Shown: positions 49,626 to 58,632, counted from the stretch's first letter. The stretch: 64,000 bases of DNA from Aureimonas frigidaquae (GCF_001463905.1 NZ_BBWR01000012.1:266183-330182), one strand, 5' to 3'. The notes: generated from the letters alone by a model not told the origin. Made by a program: numbers and translations.

Positions 49626-50736
49626 GTTGCCCCATCCTGCAGCGTCCGAGGACATGGGCGTGCCTGCCGTGCAACTGGACGGCGTCACCAAGTCCTTCTC
49701 CGGCATCCCGGCGCTGGAACCGATCTGGCTGAAGATCCGGCGTGGCGAGTTCATGACGCTGCTTGGCCCCTCCGGCTGCGGCAAGACCACGCTCCTCAAC
49801 CTCATTGCCGGCTTTCTGGAAGCCGATGACGGGGAGCTTTTCATCGAACGCGAACTCGTCACACAGGTGCCCCCGCACAAGCGCGAGATCGGCATTGTCT
49901 TCCAGAATTACGCGCTCTTCCCGCATATGAGCGTGGCCGAGAACGTCGCCTACGGCCTGCGGACCCGGCGTGTCCCCAAGGCGGAGATCACCGAGCGCGT
50001 GCGCGAGGCGCTCGCCCTGGTGAAGCTCCAGGACTTCGCGGACCGCCGGCCGCGGCAACTGTCCGGCGGGCAGCAGCAGCGCGTGGCGCTGGCGCGCGCG
50101 CTCGTCATCCGGCCGCGGGTCCTGCTCCTGGACGAGCCCTTTTCCGCGCTCGACCGCAACCTGCGCACCGCCATGCAGGTGGAGCTTCGCGAAATCCAGA
50201 CCCGGCTCGGCCTCACGACCGTCTTCGTGACGCATGACCAGAACGAGGCGCTGAGCCTGTCGGACCGGATCGCCGTCATGTCGCGCGGCCATATCCGCCA
50301 GATCGGCACGCCGGCCGATATTTACGACCGTCCGCAGAGCCTGTTCGTGTCCACCTTCATCGGCGATGCGAACCTGTTTTCCGCCACGCTGCGCAGCCAC
50401 AGCGGAACTGCGGCCGAGGTGAGCGTGGGCGATACGCAGCTCACGCTGACGCTCTACCAGGATAGGGTGCCGGAAGCCGGTCCCGTCACGCTGTTCGTGC
50501 GGCCCGAGCAATGCCGGCTGACGGAGCCGGGCCGGCCGGGCTCCGTTCCCGCCACGGTAGCGCTGTCGGTCTATCAGGGCAGCTTCGCCGAACTCTATCT
50601 CAACTGCCCGACGGCTGCCTCCGGCCGGGTCATGCTGCGCGTGCCGGCCGCGGAGGCGCTCGCCCCCGGAACGCCGGTCGCCATCGCGCTGCCGCTCCAG
50701 GGCCCGGCCATCTATGCGGTGGGGGACGGCATTTGA
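49615..50736 (+). CDS. ABC ATP-binding protein, PotA type
   Basis: 373 residues. Walker A GPSGCGKTT (about 56-64), Q-loop FQNYALFPHMSVAENVAYGL, signature LSGGQQQRVALARAL (about 146-160), Walker B VLLLDEPFSALDRNLR, H-loop THDQNEAL, and a C-terminal TOBE domain (about 280-370, FVRPEQCRLTEPG). Start at 49615 within the end of the permease gene; an ATG at 49654 is possible. Powers the PotBC-like channel. Confidence 0.88.
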   Translation: MSNELPHPAASEDMGVPAVQLDGVTKSFSGIPALEPIWLKIRRGEFMTLLGPSGCGKTTLLNLIAGFLEADDGELFIERELVTQVPPHKREIGIVFQNYALFPHMSVAENVAYGLRTRRVPKAEITERVREALALVKLQDFADRRPRQLSGGQQQRVALARALVIRPRVLLLDEPFSALDRNLRTAMQVELREIQTRLGLTTVFVTHDQNEALSLSDRIAVMSRGHIRQIGTPADIYDRPQSLFVSTFIGDANLFSATLRSHSGTAAEVSVGDTQLTLTLYQDRVPEAGPVTLFVRPEQCRLTEPGRPGSVPATVALSVYQGSFAELYLNCPTAASGRVMLRVPAAEALAPGTPVAIALPLQGPAIYAVGDGI

Positions 50737-50744
50737 ACGACAGG

Positions 50745-51773
50745 ATGAACAAGACGATGAAAGCCGTGATTGCCCGGGCGCCCGGCGGACCCGAAGCGCT
50801 GACGGTGGTAGAGCGCCCCGTGCCGGTGCCCGGCCCGGGCGATGTCCTGATCCGCGTGGCGGCGGCGGGCGTCAACCGTCCCGACCTCATGCAGCGCTCC
50901 GGCGCCCTGCCCGCGCCGGCCGGTGCCGGCGATGTCCTCGGCCTCGAAGTCTCCGGCACGATCGTCGCCACGGGCGAGGGTGTCGATCCCGCCTTGCAGG
51001 GCCAGGCCGTCATGGCGCTCCTGAAGGCCGGCGGTTATGCCGAACATGCGCTGGCAAAGGCCAGCCACTGCCTGCCCGTTCCGGACGGGCTGACCCCGGC
51101 GGAGGCGGCGGTTCTGCCCGAAGGGCTCTTCACCATCTGGCACAATCTCTTCGATCGCGGCGCCCTGAAGCGTGGTGAAACGGTGCTGATCGAAGGCGGG
51201 GCGAGCGGGATCGGCACGCTGGCGCTGCAGCTGGCGCAGGCCCGCGGCGCTCGCGTCATCGTCACGGCCGGCGGCGCGGCCAAATGCGCCCACCTGTCCA
51301 CGATCGGCGCGACGGCGATCGACTACCGCAGCGACGATCTGGTGGACACGGTCCTGCGCCTGACCGACGGGCGCGGCGTGGACGTCGTCCTCGACATACT
51401 GGGCGGAGAGGCCGTCAACCGGCACCTCGCCTGCATGGCGCCGGGTGGCCGGCATATCGGGCTGTCCTTCATGACCGGCATGATCGCGCCGGTCGATCTG
51501 GGGCTTCTCATGCGCAAGGGCCTGTGGCTCAGCTCCTCGACGCTGCGGCCGAAAAGCGATGCCGAGAAGGACGCCATCGCCGGAGAAGTGCGCGAACACC
51601 TCCTGCCGCTGATCGGCCCGGGCAAGGTGCGGCCCGTCCTGTCGCGGTCCTTTCCGCTGGTCGAGGCTGCCGCGGCCCACGCTCTCCTGGAAGCTGGCGA
51701 CAATGTCGGCAAGATCGTGCTCCTGCCGCAGGACGCGGCGCACGAATCCGGCGCCTCGCCCCTCGTCCCCTGA
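50745..51773 (+). CDS. Zinc-independent quinone oxidoreductase (MDR family)
   Basis: 342 residues from ATG 50745; ATG 50757 has a better-spaced AGGATG and a TTG at 50733 overlaps the previous stop. Medium-chain reductase fold: VRVAAAGVNRPDLMQRSG-type segment (about 33-50), NADPH site LIEGGASGIGTLALQLAQARGA (about 147-168) and VVLDILGGEAVNRHL. Lacks the catalytic zinc ligands, so it is of the quinone oxidoreductase/PIG3 type. Nine bases after the ATPase gene, so co-transcribed with the transporter. Confidence 0.82.
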   Translation: MNKTMKAVIARAPGGPEALTVVERPVPVPGPGDVLIRVAAAGVNRPDLMQRSGALPAPAGAGDVLGLEVSGTIVATGEGVDPALQGQAVMALLKAGGYAEHALAKASHCLPVPDGLTPAEAAVLPEGLFTIWHNLFDRGALKRGETVLIEGGASGIGTLALQLAQARGARVIVTAGGAAKCAHLSTIGATAIDYRSDDLVDTVLRLTDGRGVDVVLDILGGEAVNRHLACMAPGGRHIGLSFMTGMIAPVDLGLLMRKGLWLSSSTLRPKSDAEKDAIAGEVREHLLPLIGPGKVRPVLSRSFPLVEAAAAHALLEAGDNVGKIVLLPQDAAHESGASPLVP

Positions 51774-51803
51774 AATCCGACCCCTGTTGAAAGACGATAC
51801 ACC

Positions 51804-52217
51804 ATGGCTCACCTGCGTCACCGCAAGTTCAACACGCGCGATACCTATCCCGAGCAGAAGCTCGACAACGATCTGTGCCAGGCCGTCGTGGCGCGCGGCA
51901 CGACGATCTTCCTGCGGGGCCAATGCCCGCAGGATCTCGATACGGCCCACAACATCGCCAGCAGCGACCCGGTCGAACAGACCCATAAGGTCATGCAGAA
52001 CATCCGCCAGCTCGTCGAGGAGTGCGGCGGGCAGATGGAGCATGTCACCAAGCTCGTCGTCTACCTGACCGACGTGCGGCACCGCGAGGCGGTCTACCGC
52101 ACTATGGGCGCGTACATCAAAGGTGTCTTCCCCGTCTGCACCGGCCTGACGGTCGTGGCGCTCGCCCGCCCGGAATGGCTGGTGGAAATCGACGCCACCG
52201 CCGTCATCCCCGACTGA
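51804..52217 (+). CDS. RidA-family protein (2-imine/enamine deaminase family)
   Basis: 137 residues. Single YjgF/RidA domain: LDNDLCQAVVARGTTIFLRGQCPQD (split), TQKVMQNIRQLVEECGGQMEHVTKLVVYLTD-like stretch at about 55-88, VFPVCTGLTVVALARPEWLVEIDATAVI at the end. Archetypal RidA hydrolyses reactive 2-aminoacrylate and other imines. This one belongs to a catabolic subgroup by context, lying between a reductase and a DUF1028 gene and probably acting on a pathway imine. Confidence 0.85.
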   Translation: MAHLRHRKFNTRDTYPEQKLDNDLCQAVVARGTTIFLRGQCPQDLDTAHNIASSDPVEQTHKVMQNIRQLVEECGGQMEHVTKLVVYLTDVRHREAVYRTMGAYIKGVFPVCTGLTVVALARPEWLVEIDATAVIPD

Positions 52218-52263
52218 CCGGACCCGACTGTCTTCGGACGGGCCGTCGCTTCAGGAGCTATCC

Positions 52264-52938
52264 ATGACCTTTTCGATCGTAGGCCACTGCCCGCAGACGG
52301 GCATGTTCGGCGTCGCCATTTCATCCTCGTCGCCGGCCGTCGCGGCGCGCTGCTCCTTCGCGCGGGCCGGCGTCGGCGCGGTGGCGACACAGAACGTCAC
52401 CGACCCGCGGCTCGGGCCCCATGCGCTCGACCTGATGGCACGCGGCGCCAGTGCGCGCGAGGCGCTGTCCATCCTGGAGCGGGGCGGCGCGCACATGGCC
52501 TATCGCCAGGTGCTGGCGGTCGGCCGCTCGGGCGAAAGTGCGATCTATTCCGGCAGCCATGTGCTGGGCATGTGGTCCGAGGCGCAGGGGCCGGACACGG
52601 CGGCGGCGGGCAATCTTCTGGCCGATGCCGGGGTCCCGGAGGTGATGGTCCAGCACTTCGCCCATGCGACCGGCCACCTCGGCGAACGGTTGCTCGGCGC
52701 GCTGCGGGCCGGGCTCGACGCCGGCGGCGAAGCCGGGCCGGTCCATTCGGCGGGCCTTCTCCTGGTGGATGCGCAGAGCTGGCCTCTGGCCGAACTGCGC
52801 ATCGACTGGAGCGACGCCTGCCCGATCGCGGCGCTGGAGCGGGCCTGGGAGGTCTACCACCCGCAGATGGACGCCTATGTAACCCGCGCCCTGGACCCGC
52901 GGCAGGCACCCTCTTATGGCGTTCCGGGAGATGAGTGA
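52264..52938 (+). CDS. DUF1028-family protein
   Basis: 224 residues. The family pattern is clear from the first residues: FSIVGHCPQTGMFGVAISSS, then ARCSFARAGVGAVATQNVTD and GLDAGGEAGPVHSAGLLLVD. It resembles an N-terminal-nucleophile hydrolase-like fold, with no established enzymatic function that I know of. DUF1028 genes commonly sit next to RidA and amidase or peptidase genes, as here, which suggests hydrolysis of an amide intermediate. Confidence 0.82.
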   Translation: MTFSIVGHCPQTGMFGVAISSSSPAVAARCSFARAGVGAVATQNVTDPRLGPHALDLMARGASAREALSILERGGAHMAYRQVLAVGRSGESAIYSGSHVLGMWSEAQGPDTAAAGNLLADAGVPEVMVQHFAHATGHLGERLLGALRAGLDAGGEAGPVHSAGLLLVDAQSWPLAELRIDWSDACPIAALERAWEVYHPQMDAYVTRALDPRQAPSYGVPGDE

Positions 52939-52993
52939 GTAACCTTGGATGGGCGACGGACACGGCGCCAAGCACGGGACCCGAAGGATTGCC

Positions 52994-53920
52994 ATGCCGC
53001 TCCGCTTCACGCTGCGCCAACTCGAATATTTCATCGCCGTGGGCGAAGCGGGCAGCATCGCGCTTGCCGCGGAGAAGGTGAACGTGACCGCGCCGTCCAT
53101 GTCCTCCGCCATCGCCCAGCTGGAGGCCGGCTTCGGCGTCCAGCTCTTCACCCGCCGCCATGCCCAGGGCTCGGTGCTGACCCCGACCGGGGAGCGCTTC
53201 ATGGAGCAGGCGCGCCTGGTTCTGGAACATGCGGCCAAGCTGAACGACCTTGCCAATATCTATACGGGCAGCGTCCTCGGCTCGCTGCGCATCGGCTGCC
53301 TGCGCACCTTCGTGCAGCTCATGGTTCCGCAGCTGCGCCGCAGCTTTGAGAGCCGATATCCGAGCGTCGAGTTCAGCCAGGTGGAGCTGGACCAGGCGCA
53401 GATCTTCGACGCGCTCGGCTCGGCCCGCATCGACGTGGCGCTCACCTACGATCTCGCCTTGCCGAGCGATATCGATTTCCAGCCGCTCCGCACCCTGCCA
53501 CCTTACGTCATGGTGGATGTCGATCATCCGCTGGCCAACCGGCAGAGCCTGACCGCCGACGAACTCCTGGATCATGGCATGGTCCTTCTGGATATGCCGC
53601 ACAGCTCGGACTACTTCCTGTCGCTTTTCCGGGGGCTGGGGCAGCGGCCGCGCATTGCCGAGCGCACCGGTGAAATTTCCATCCAGCGCAGCCTGGTGGC
53701 CAACGGGTTCGGCTTCGGCATCAACAACATGCGCACCGTGTCGGACATCTCCATGGATGGGAAGCAGCTGAAGTTCATCCCGCTGCATACGCCGGTTCCG
53801 CCTTTGCAGCTCGGCATCGCCCTGTCGCGGGCGGCCCATGTTTCCCGCACCATCCAGGCCTTCATCGATCACTGCCACGAAGCCGCGGATGCGGGCAATC
53901 TGCCCGGCCTCCTGGCCTGA
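52994..53920 (+). CDS. LysR-family regulator of the polyamine-type ABC cluster
   Basis: 308 residues from ATG 52994 (GAAGGATT upstream). N-terminal HTH: LRQLEYFIAVGEAGSIALAA, EKVNVTAPSMSSAIAQLEAG (about 7-46); effector domain with GSLRIGCLRTFVQLMVPQLRR and VLLDMPHSSDYFLSLF. Clear paralogue of the LysR at 39013. It lies between the DUF1028 gene and the deacylase, in the same direction, and probably controls the cluster. Confidence 0.87.
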   Translation: MPLRFTLRQLEYFIAVGEAGSIALAAEKVNVTAPSMSSAIAQLEAGFGVQLFTRRHAQGSVLTPTGERFMEQARLVLEHAAKLNDLANIYTGSVLGSLRIGCLRTFVQLMVPQLRRSFESRYPSVEFSQVELDQAQIFDALGSARIDVALTYDLALPSDIDFQPLRTLPPYVMVDVDHPLANRQSLTADELLDHGMVLLDMPHSSDYFLSLFRGLGQRPRIAERTGEISIQRSLVANGFGFGINNMRTVSDISMDGKQLKFIPLHTPVPPLQLGIALSRAAHVSRTIQAFIDHCHEAADAGNLPGLLA

Positions 53921-53934
53921 CGGACCACTTGCCC

Positions 53935-55125
53935 ATGACGCACGCGATCATCGAAATCCTCGCACGGCTCGTCGCCTTCCCGACCGTGTCGCGGCAGTCG
54001 AACCTGGCTTTGCTCGATTATGTGGAAGGCCTTTTGCGGCCAGCCGGCATCGCGCTCACGCGCTATGAGAGCGCGGACGGAACGCGGGCGAACCTGTGGG
54101 CCAGCGTCGGACCGAACATAGCAGGCGGCATCGTCCTGTCGGGTCATTGCGACGTGGTGCCGGTGGAAGGGCAGGACTGGTCCACCAACCCCTTCGCCCT
54201 CCACGCGCAAGAGGGCAAACTCTACGGCCGCGGCACTGCGGACATGAAGGGCTTCCTCGCCGTCGCGATCACGGCCATGCTGGACGCGGCCACCCGGGAG
54301 TTAAGGCTCCCCCTGCATCTCGCCATCTCCTATGACGAGGAAATCGGATGCCTGGGCGTGCGCGGCATGCTGGACATGCGCCGCACCCACCCCGCACGTC
54401 CCGCTCTGTGCCTGATCGGCGAGCCGACCGGCATGCGCCTGGCGACCGGCCACAAGGGCAAGCGCGCCCTGCGCGCCTGCTGCCACGGGCAGGAGGGCCA
54501 TTCCGCTTTGGCGCCCCATGCCCTGAACGCCCTGCACCTCGGCGCCGACTTCATCCAGTGCCTGCGCGCGCATCAGGACCTTCTGGAGAAGACGGGCGCG
54601 CGTGACGCGGCCTACGACATTCCCTATTCCACCCTCCATGTCGGCACCATGCAGGGCGGGACCGCGCTCAACATCGTCCCCGCCCGCTGCGATCTGGAGT
54701 TCGAGCTGCGCAACGTCGCCGCCGACGATCCGGACGCCATCATCGCCGCCATCGCCGCCGATGCGGACGCGATCGCCGCCCGGCACCGCGATCGCTTCCC
54801 CAAAGCGCGCATCGATATCGACAGCGTCTCGGGCTATCCGGGGCTGGATACCCCCCTCGACACGCCGCAGGTGGCCTGGCTGCAATCGCTGCTCGGCCAC
54901 GAGGACGCGCCCATCAAGGTCGCCTTCGGGACGGAAGGCGGGCTGTTTCACCAGGCCCTGGATATCCCCACCCTGATCTGCGGCCCGGGCCATATGGACC
55001 AGGGCCACAAGCCGGACGAATATGTCAGCCTCGAACAACTGGCCGAATGCGAGCGCCTGCTCGGCGCGATCGTGGCGGTGCTTTCGTCACCCGAAGGGGA
55101 GGAAGGAGTTCGCGCCGAGCTGTGA
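53935..55125 (+). CDS. ArgE/DapE-family deacylase (acetylornithine deacetylase-like)
   Basis: 396 residues from ATG 53935. M20 metallopeptidase: LSGHCDVVPVEGQDWSTNPF (about 67-86, metal His/Asp), GRGTADMKGFLAVAI (second metal Asp), ISYDEEIGCLGVRGML (catalytic Glu pair, about 132-147), CLIGEPTGMRLATGHKGKR and a dimerisation domain. The sequence is closest in feel to ArgE. In a transporter/RidA/DUF1028 cluster it likely removes an acyl group from an imported N-acyl amino acid rather than serving arginine synthesis. Confidence 0.84.
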   Translation: MTHAIIEILARLVAFPTVSRQSNLALLDYVEGLLRPAGIALTRYESADGTRANLWASVGPNIAGGIVLSGHCDVVPVEGQDWSTNPFALHAQEGKLYGRGTADMKGFLAVAITAMLDAATRELRLPLHLAISYDEEIGCLGVRGMLDMRRTHPARPALCLIGEPTGMRLATGHKGKRALRACCHGQEGHSALAPHALNALHLGADFIQCLRAHQDLLEKTGARDAAYDIPYSTLHVGTMQGGTALNIVPARCDLEFELRNVAADDPDAIIAAIAADADAIAARHRDRFPKARIDIDSVSGYPGLDTPLDTPQVAWLQSLLGHEDAPIKVAFGTEGGLFHQALDIPTLICGPGHMDQGHKPDEYVSLEQLAECERLLGAIVAVLSSPEGEEGVRAEL

Positions 55126-55145
55126 CCTGTACCAGTGCGGCCCGC

Positions 55146-55189
55146 TTGACTTCCTGAAACGACCTTTTATCCTGTACGCAGGTTGCGTA
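55146..55189 (+). promoter_or_regulatory. Sigma-70-like promoter with palindromic operator of the small HTH module
   Basis: TTGACT (55146-55151) and TATCCT (55168-55173) with a 16-base spacer form a good promoter. Directly after it is a perfect palindrome, TACGCA-GGT-TGCGTA (55175-55189), eight bases before the first gene. This is the usual arrangement of an autorepressed two-gene toxin-antitoxin-like operon. Confidence 0.6.
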
Positions 55190-55196
55190 GTAGGTA

Positions 55197-55511
55197 ATGG
55201 TGGCGATCGAGCTTCTCGACCTCTGTATCGTCGTCGATCAGTCCGATGATCCGCATTTCGTCGCGATCATCGAGACCAATCGTGGCCGGCTCGAAACGCT
55301 GTGCGAAGCAATCCTCAGCGACAAGACGCTGGAACTGAAGGGCCTGCATATCGGAGGTGACCCCAGGGTCGAATGGGGCTGGGCCGACTTGAGAGCGCTG
55401 GCCCGGCTCGTCATGGAGAGGCTTGATGTCGACGAAATCGTCGTTACTGGAGGCGTTCGGACAACGGGTGGAAATCCGGGCCGTCAGCCCAAACAGTGGC
55501 GGATCCGTTGA
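55197..55511 (+). CDS. Small hypothetical protein of an HTH-linked pair
   Basis: 104 residues, acidic to neutral, no signal peptide or membrane helix. Pattern: LLDLCIVVDQSDDPHFVAII (7-26), central WGWADLRALARLVM and a basic C-terminus GVRTTGGNPGRQPKQWRIR. I do not recognise the family. It is the first gene behind an operator-bearing promoter and overlaps the HTH gene by 86 bp, so the pair is made together. Position fits a toxin with a downstream antitoxin (HigBA order), though it lacks RelE/HigB features I can see. Confidence 0.6.
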   Translation: MVAIELLDLCIVVDQSDDPHFVAIIETNRGRLETLCEAILSDKTLELKGLHIGGDPRVEWGWADLRALARLVMERLDVDEIVVTGGVRTTGGNPGRQPKQWRIR

Positions 55512-55989
55512 GCGGGTGCGCCTTTGCATCTCGAAGGATCAGGACCACTCCATGCCATCCGCTGCCGTGATCCTGGTCCGCAACGGGATGCCGATGCGGG
55601 CGGCTCATCTGGCCCTGACCAAGCTCGCGGATACGGGAGACATCGTGGTCGAGCTGCCGAACGTCGAAGACATGGGCGCGCTGGCGACCGAACTGAAGTC
55701 GATTGGGATAAAAGCTCATCGCCACTCCGTAAAGGCGATGGATGCCAAGGCTGTGCGTCAACGCACCAGGCTTTCACAGAAAGACTTTGCACTGCGGTTC
55801 GGGCTGGACGAGGCGACGATCAGGAACTGGGAGCAGAACAGGTCGGGCTTGCCGGCGGCTGCGCGCGTCCTTCTGACCACGATCGACCGGTTTCCTGACG
55901 TGGTCGCTTCGGCAATCGAGGCAGGTCAGCCTCAAAATGGCAGGCGCACCCGATCACACAAAGAGGCCAAGGATACTGCTCATAAGTAG
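55426..55989 (+). CDS. XRE-type HTH protein with N-terminal domain, antitoxin-like
   Basis: 187 residues from ATG 55426 with GGAGAGG at 55415-55421. The C-terminal half holds a Cro/C1-type helix-turn-helix (VRQRTRLSQKDFALRFGLDE then TIRNWEQNRSGLPAAARVLL, about 107-146), as in HigA-like antitoxins. The N-terminal ~95 residues (MPSAAVILVRNGMPMRAAHL, VVELPNVEDMGALATELKSIG) are a separate small alpha/beta domain. It most likely binds the TACGCA-GGT-TGCGTA palindrome in its own promoter and neutralises or works with the upstream product. Confidence 0.68.
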   Translation: MSTKSSLLEAFGQRVEIRAVSPNSGGSVERVRLCISKDQDHSMPSAAVILVRNGMPMRAAHLALTKLADTGDIVVELPNVEDMGALATELKSIGIKAHRHSVKAMDAKAVRQRTRLSQKDFALRFGLDEATIRNWEQNRSGLPAAARVLLTTIDRFPDVVASAIEAGQPQNGRRTRSHKEAKDTAHK

Positions 55990-56116
55990 CGTCGGCGCCG
56001 TGAGAGTTGAGACGACGGCCGGCAGGGTCCGGAAAGCAGAAAGCATTTGGCTGTTGTCCCAACGTGAACAAAGCTCATGAGCCGGCTCTCGATAGACGCT
56101 GCCAAACAGGGGGCTG

Positions 56117-57565
56117 TCAGGCGTCTTTCGGTTCCCTCGTATTGCGCAGGCCCGTCGTCGAACCGTACGGGCGCTGTGCATCGAGGAGTGTGTTGATGCG
56201 TGCGGCCGCTTCGGTGGCGGTGGAAATGGCGGCGTCCATACAGGGGAATTCCAGATAGTCGCCGGCCAGGTGCACACGGGAGAGGTCACGCGTCAGGGCC
56301 GGCTGCAGCGCGGCGCGGCCGGGGAAGGAATAGGGGGCGCCGAGCGGCCACCGCTGGACCTGCATTTCCTTTACGATCCCCACGGCTTGCGGGAACAGCC
56401 TTTCAAGGTCCGATCGGAACAGGGCCTCGATCTCTGCATCGGGGCGCTGCATGAGCTCCGCCGCGCCGCGGGCGCCGCGAAACAGCATCAGGCTGCCGCC
56501 CGGTTGGCGCGGTCCTACCCGCAGGGTGCTGGCCTGGTTGAAGAAGACGCCGAAGGACAGGCCCGGCGTCGCGATGGCGTAGTTGCCGTCCCAGGGCATG
56601 GGGCCACGCTCGCCGGTCAGCACCGCGACCGACAGGAAGGGCCCGTAACGGACCTTGCCGAGTGCATCCTGTGTATCGGCAGGCAGGCCGCGCATTATCC
56701 GGGCCGAGACAGGGGCCGGCGTCGCCACAATGGCATGGCGCGCCATCACGCGGTGCTCCGTTCCGCCATGGCGATAGCGGATCTCTACCGCATCGCCCTT
56801 CTGTTCGACATGCGTTACATCGGCGCCGAGACGCAGCCTGTGACCCAAGGCGGCCGCGATGGCCTGCGGCAGGCGGGACGAGCCGCCATAAAGGTTGCGG
56901 CCGAACGAATGTTTCGACCAGACCTGCGCGAAGGATGTCAGGCCGTAGCCGGCCGCCATTTCCGATGGGTCGGCCGCCGTGCGCTCGGTGATCGTGCGCA
57001 GCATGCCGGCCACCTGCGGCGTGAGCCCTCCGACATAGGCTTCCAGGGTCTGCGCATTGGCGAAGGCGAGCTGCCGCATACGGCGCTCGGCCGGGCCTTC
57101 GCCGGCAACCGGCGCCTGTACCTTGAGAAGCTGCATCACGCCGCCGCGCAGCTTCAGGCCCATCCGGACGAAGGACAGGCGCGAGGCGAGATCGAGCGGC
57201 AGGCGCAGCGGAAAGGTTTCCGACCGGCCGCCCGCCACGAGACGGCCCTTCATGGCGATTCCCATCCGATCGCCGGGGATCGGCCGCGCCTCCAGGCCGA
57301 GTTCATCCGCCAGCGCGCCCGCGGGCGAACTGGCCTCGCCAAAGAGATGCGCTCCAAAGTTCAGCCAGTAGGGCCCGCGCTCTTCCGAGCGCAGGCGCCC
57401 GCCCGGCCGGTCGCCGGCCTCCAGCAGGAGGACATCCCTGTCGCGCAGGCGCCAGGCCGCGCTGAGCCCGCCAATGCCGCCGCCGATGATGACGACGTCG
57501 TGCATGTGCCCATCCTCAGTCATCGACATCGCCCCGTCCTGCCGCTCGTTCACCTGGCTCGACAT
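56117..57565 (-). CDS. FAD-dependent oxidoreductase (protoporphyrinogen/amine oxidase family)
   Basis: About 482 residues if started at the ATG complementary to 57563-57565; ATGs at 57529, 57523 and 57505 are alternatives since the conserved fold begins only at HDVVIIGGGIGGLSAAWRLR. FAD-binding GxGxxG and the following LLLEAGDRPGGRLRSE (about 45-60 after the fold start) define the amine-oxidase/protoporphyrinogen-oxidase family; a C-terminal LAGDYLEFPCMDAAISTATE binds FAD. Four bases downstream of the DapA-like gene on the minus strand. It may oxidise an amine or a cyclic intermediate of the hydantoin-type pathway. Substrate unknown. Confidence 0.75.
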   Translation of the reverse strand: MSSQVNERQDGAMSMTEDGHMHDVVIIGGGIGGLSAAWRLRDRDVLLLEAGDRPGGRLRSEERGPYWLNFGAHLFGEASSPAGALADELGLEARPIPGDRMGIAMKGRLVAGGRSETFPLRLPLDLASRLSFVRMGLKLRGGVMQLLKVQAPVAGEGPAERRMRQLAFANAQTLEAYVGGLTPQVAGMLRTITERTAADPSEMAAGYGLTSFAQVWSKHSFGRNLYGGSSRLPQAIAAALGHRLRLGADVTHVEQKGDAVEIRYRHGGTEHRVMARHAIVATPAPVSARIMRGLPADTQDALGKVRYGPFLSVAVLTGERGPMPWDGNYAIATPGLSFGVFFNQASTLRVGPRQPGGSLMLFRGARGAAELMQRPDAEIEALFRSDLERLFPQAVGIVKEMQVQRWPLGAPYSFPGRAALQPALTRDLSRVHLAGDYLEFPCMDAAISTATEAAARINTLLDAQRPYGSTTGLRNTREPKDA

Positions 57566-57569
57566 GGCG

Positions 57570-58496
57570 TCAGGCGCCCGCATGGGCAAGCGCGCGCTCC
57601 AGCGCCGCGCGCTCCGCCGCCGTGCTTGCCATCTGCGGCGGGCGGATCCTGTCGCTCTGCAGGCGGCCCAGGAGCATGAGGCAGGTCTTCAGGCGGGCCG
57701 CCGCACGGCCGCTCGGGCCGTCGCGATAGATGGCGACCGCCAGCGGATAGATGCGCTCATGCGCCTGGCGCGCGCGCACCCAGTCCCCGGCCTTGGCCGC
57801 ATCCCACAATTCGACGATGAGCTCGGGGACCACGGCCGCAAGCGAGACCTGGCTGCCCGCCGTTCCGATCAGGTAGCAGGCCAGGAGGTGCTCGTCGCCC
57901 GATCCGAGAACCTTGAAGTCCGGGCGCTGGGCATGGAGCCGGCGCAGATTCGCCTCGTAAGCCGCAACTTCCCAGCTTCCTTCCTTGATGGCGACGATGC
58001 GCGGCTCGGCGGCAAGCCGCGCCAGGAGCAGCGGCGGATAGGCCATGGCGCCGGCCCCGATCGGCGCTCCATACAGCATGATGGGCCCGCGCGTGGCGTC
58101 GCGGATCAAGGCGTGATGCAGGATCACGCTGTCGTCGGCATAGCCGAGCGCCCAGCTATTGGGCGGAAAGACCAGGAGCCCGTCCGCGCCCGCCGCTTCC
58201 AGCGCTGCGGCCTCCGCTGCGGCCTCCAGGCTCGATTCGCTGTTGACGCCCGACACGATGAGCACGTCCGGCACGACCTCGCGCGCCAGCGCAATGACGC
58301 GGATCTTTTCCTCGCGCGACAGGACGAAGTTTTCACCCGCATGGCCGTTCAGGAGCAGGCCAGCGATGCCGCGTACGGAGGCGACCTTTGCGATGTGGTC
58401 CTGCAGGGCGGCGTCATCGATGGAGAAATCGTCCCGCATCGGGACGATCGTCGCCGCGTGGATCCCGTCCAGACGATCGAGGAATGAGGACGCCAT
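57570..58496 (-). CDS. DapA-family lyase/aldolase
   Basis: 308 residues from the ATG complementary to 58494-58496 (GGAAACAGAC upstream). Class I aldolase barrel: LLNGHAGENFVLSREEKIRV (family GTTGE here GHAGE, about 47-66), MLYGAPIGAG (Tyr, about 139-148) and RIVAIKEGSWEVAAYE (Schiff-base Lys). The altered GTTGE loop and position away from lysine genes argue against dihydrodipicolinate synthase; a catabolic 2-oxoacid aldolase or dehydratase is likelier. Divergent from an amino-acid ABC transporter across a region with an ATGTATACAA site. Confidence 0.82.
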   Translation of the reverse strand: MASSFLDRLDGIHAATIVPMRDDFSIDDAALQDHIAKVASVRGIAGLLLNGHAGENFVLSREEKIRVIALAREVVPDVLIVSGVNSESSLEAAAEAAALEAAGADGLLVFPPNSWALGYADDSVILHHALIRDATRGPIMLYGAPIGAGAMAYPPLLLARLAAEPRIVAIKEGSWEVAAYEANLRRLHAQRPDFKVLGSGDEHLLACYLIGTAGSQVSLAAVVPELIVELWDAAKAGDWVRARQAHERIYPLAVAIYRDGPSGRAAARLKTCLMLLGRLQSDRIRPPQMASTAAERAALERALAHAGA

Positions 58497-58632
58497 GTCT
58501 GTTTCCAACTCTTCAGGAGGCCGGATGCTCGAACGACGGCCCGCAGCGCCGCGTGAGGCAGCCGGCGATGGTGCGTTCGCGCGCAGTTTCACGACCCGAT
58601 TGCCCACTATTTGTTCTTTACACGAGGGCAAT

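Noticed and set aside
53935..55125. Arginine-biosynthetic acetylornithine deacetylase
   Set aside because: No other arginine genes nearby; gene follows a transporter/RidA/DUF1028 series, so a catabolic deacylase is likelier.
57570..58496. Dihydrodipicolinate synthase for lysine synthesis
   Set aside because: The GTTGE loop reads GHAGE and the gene is in a GntR-controlled catabolic locus with a hydantoinase.
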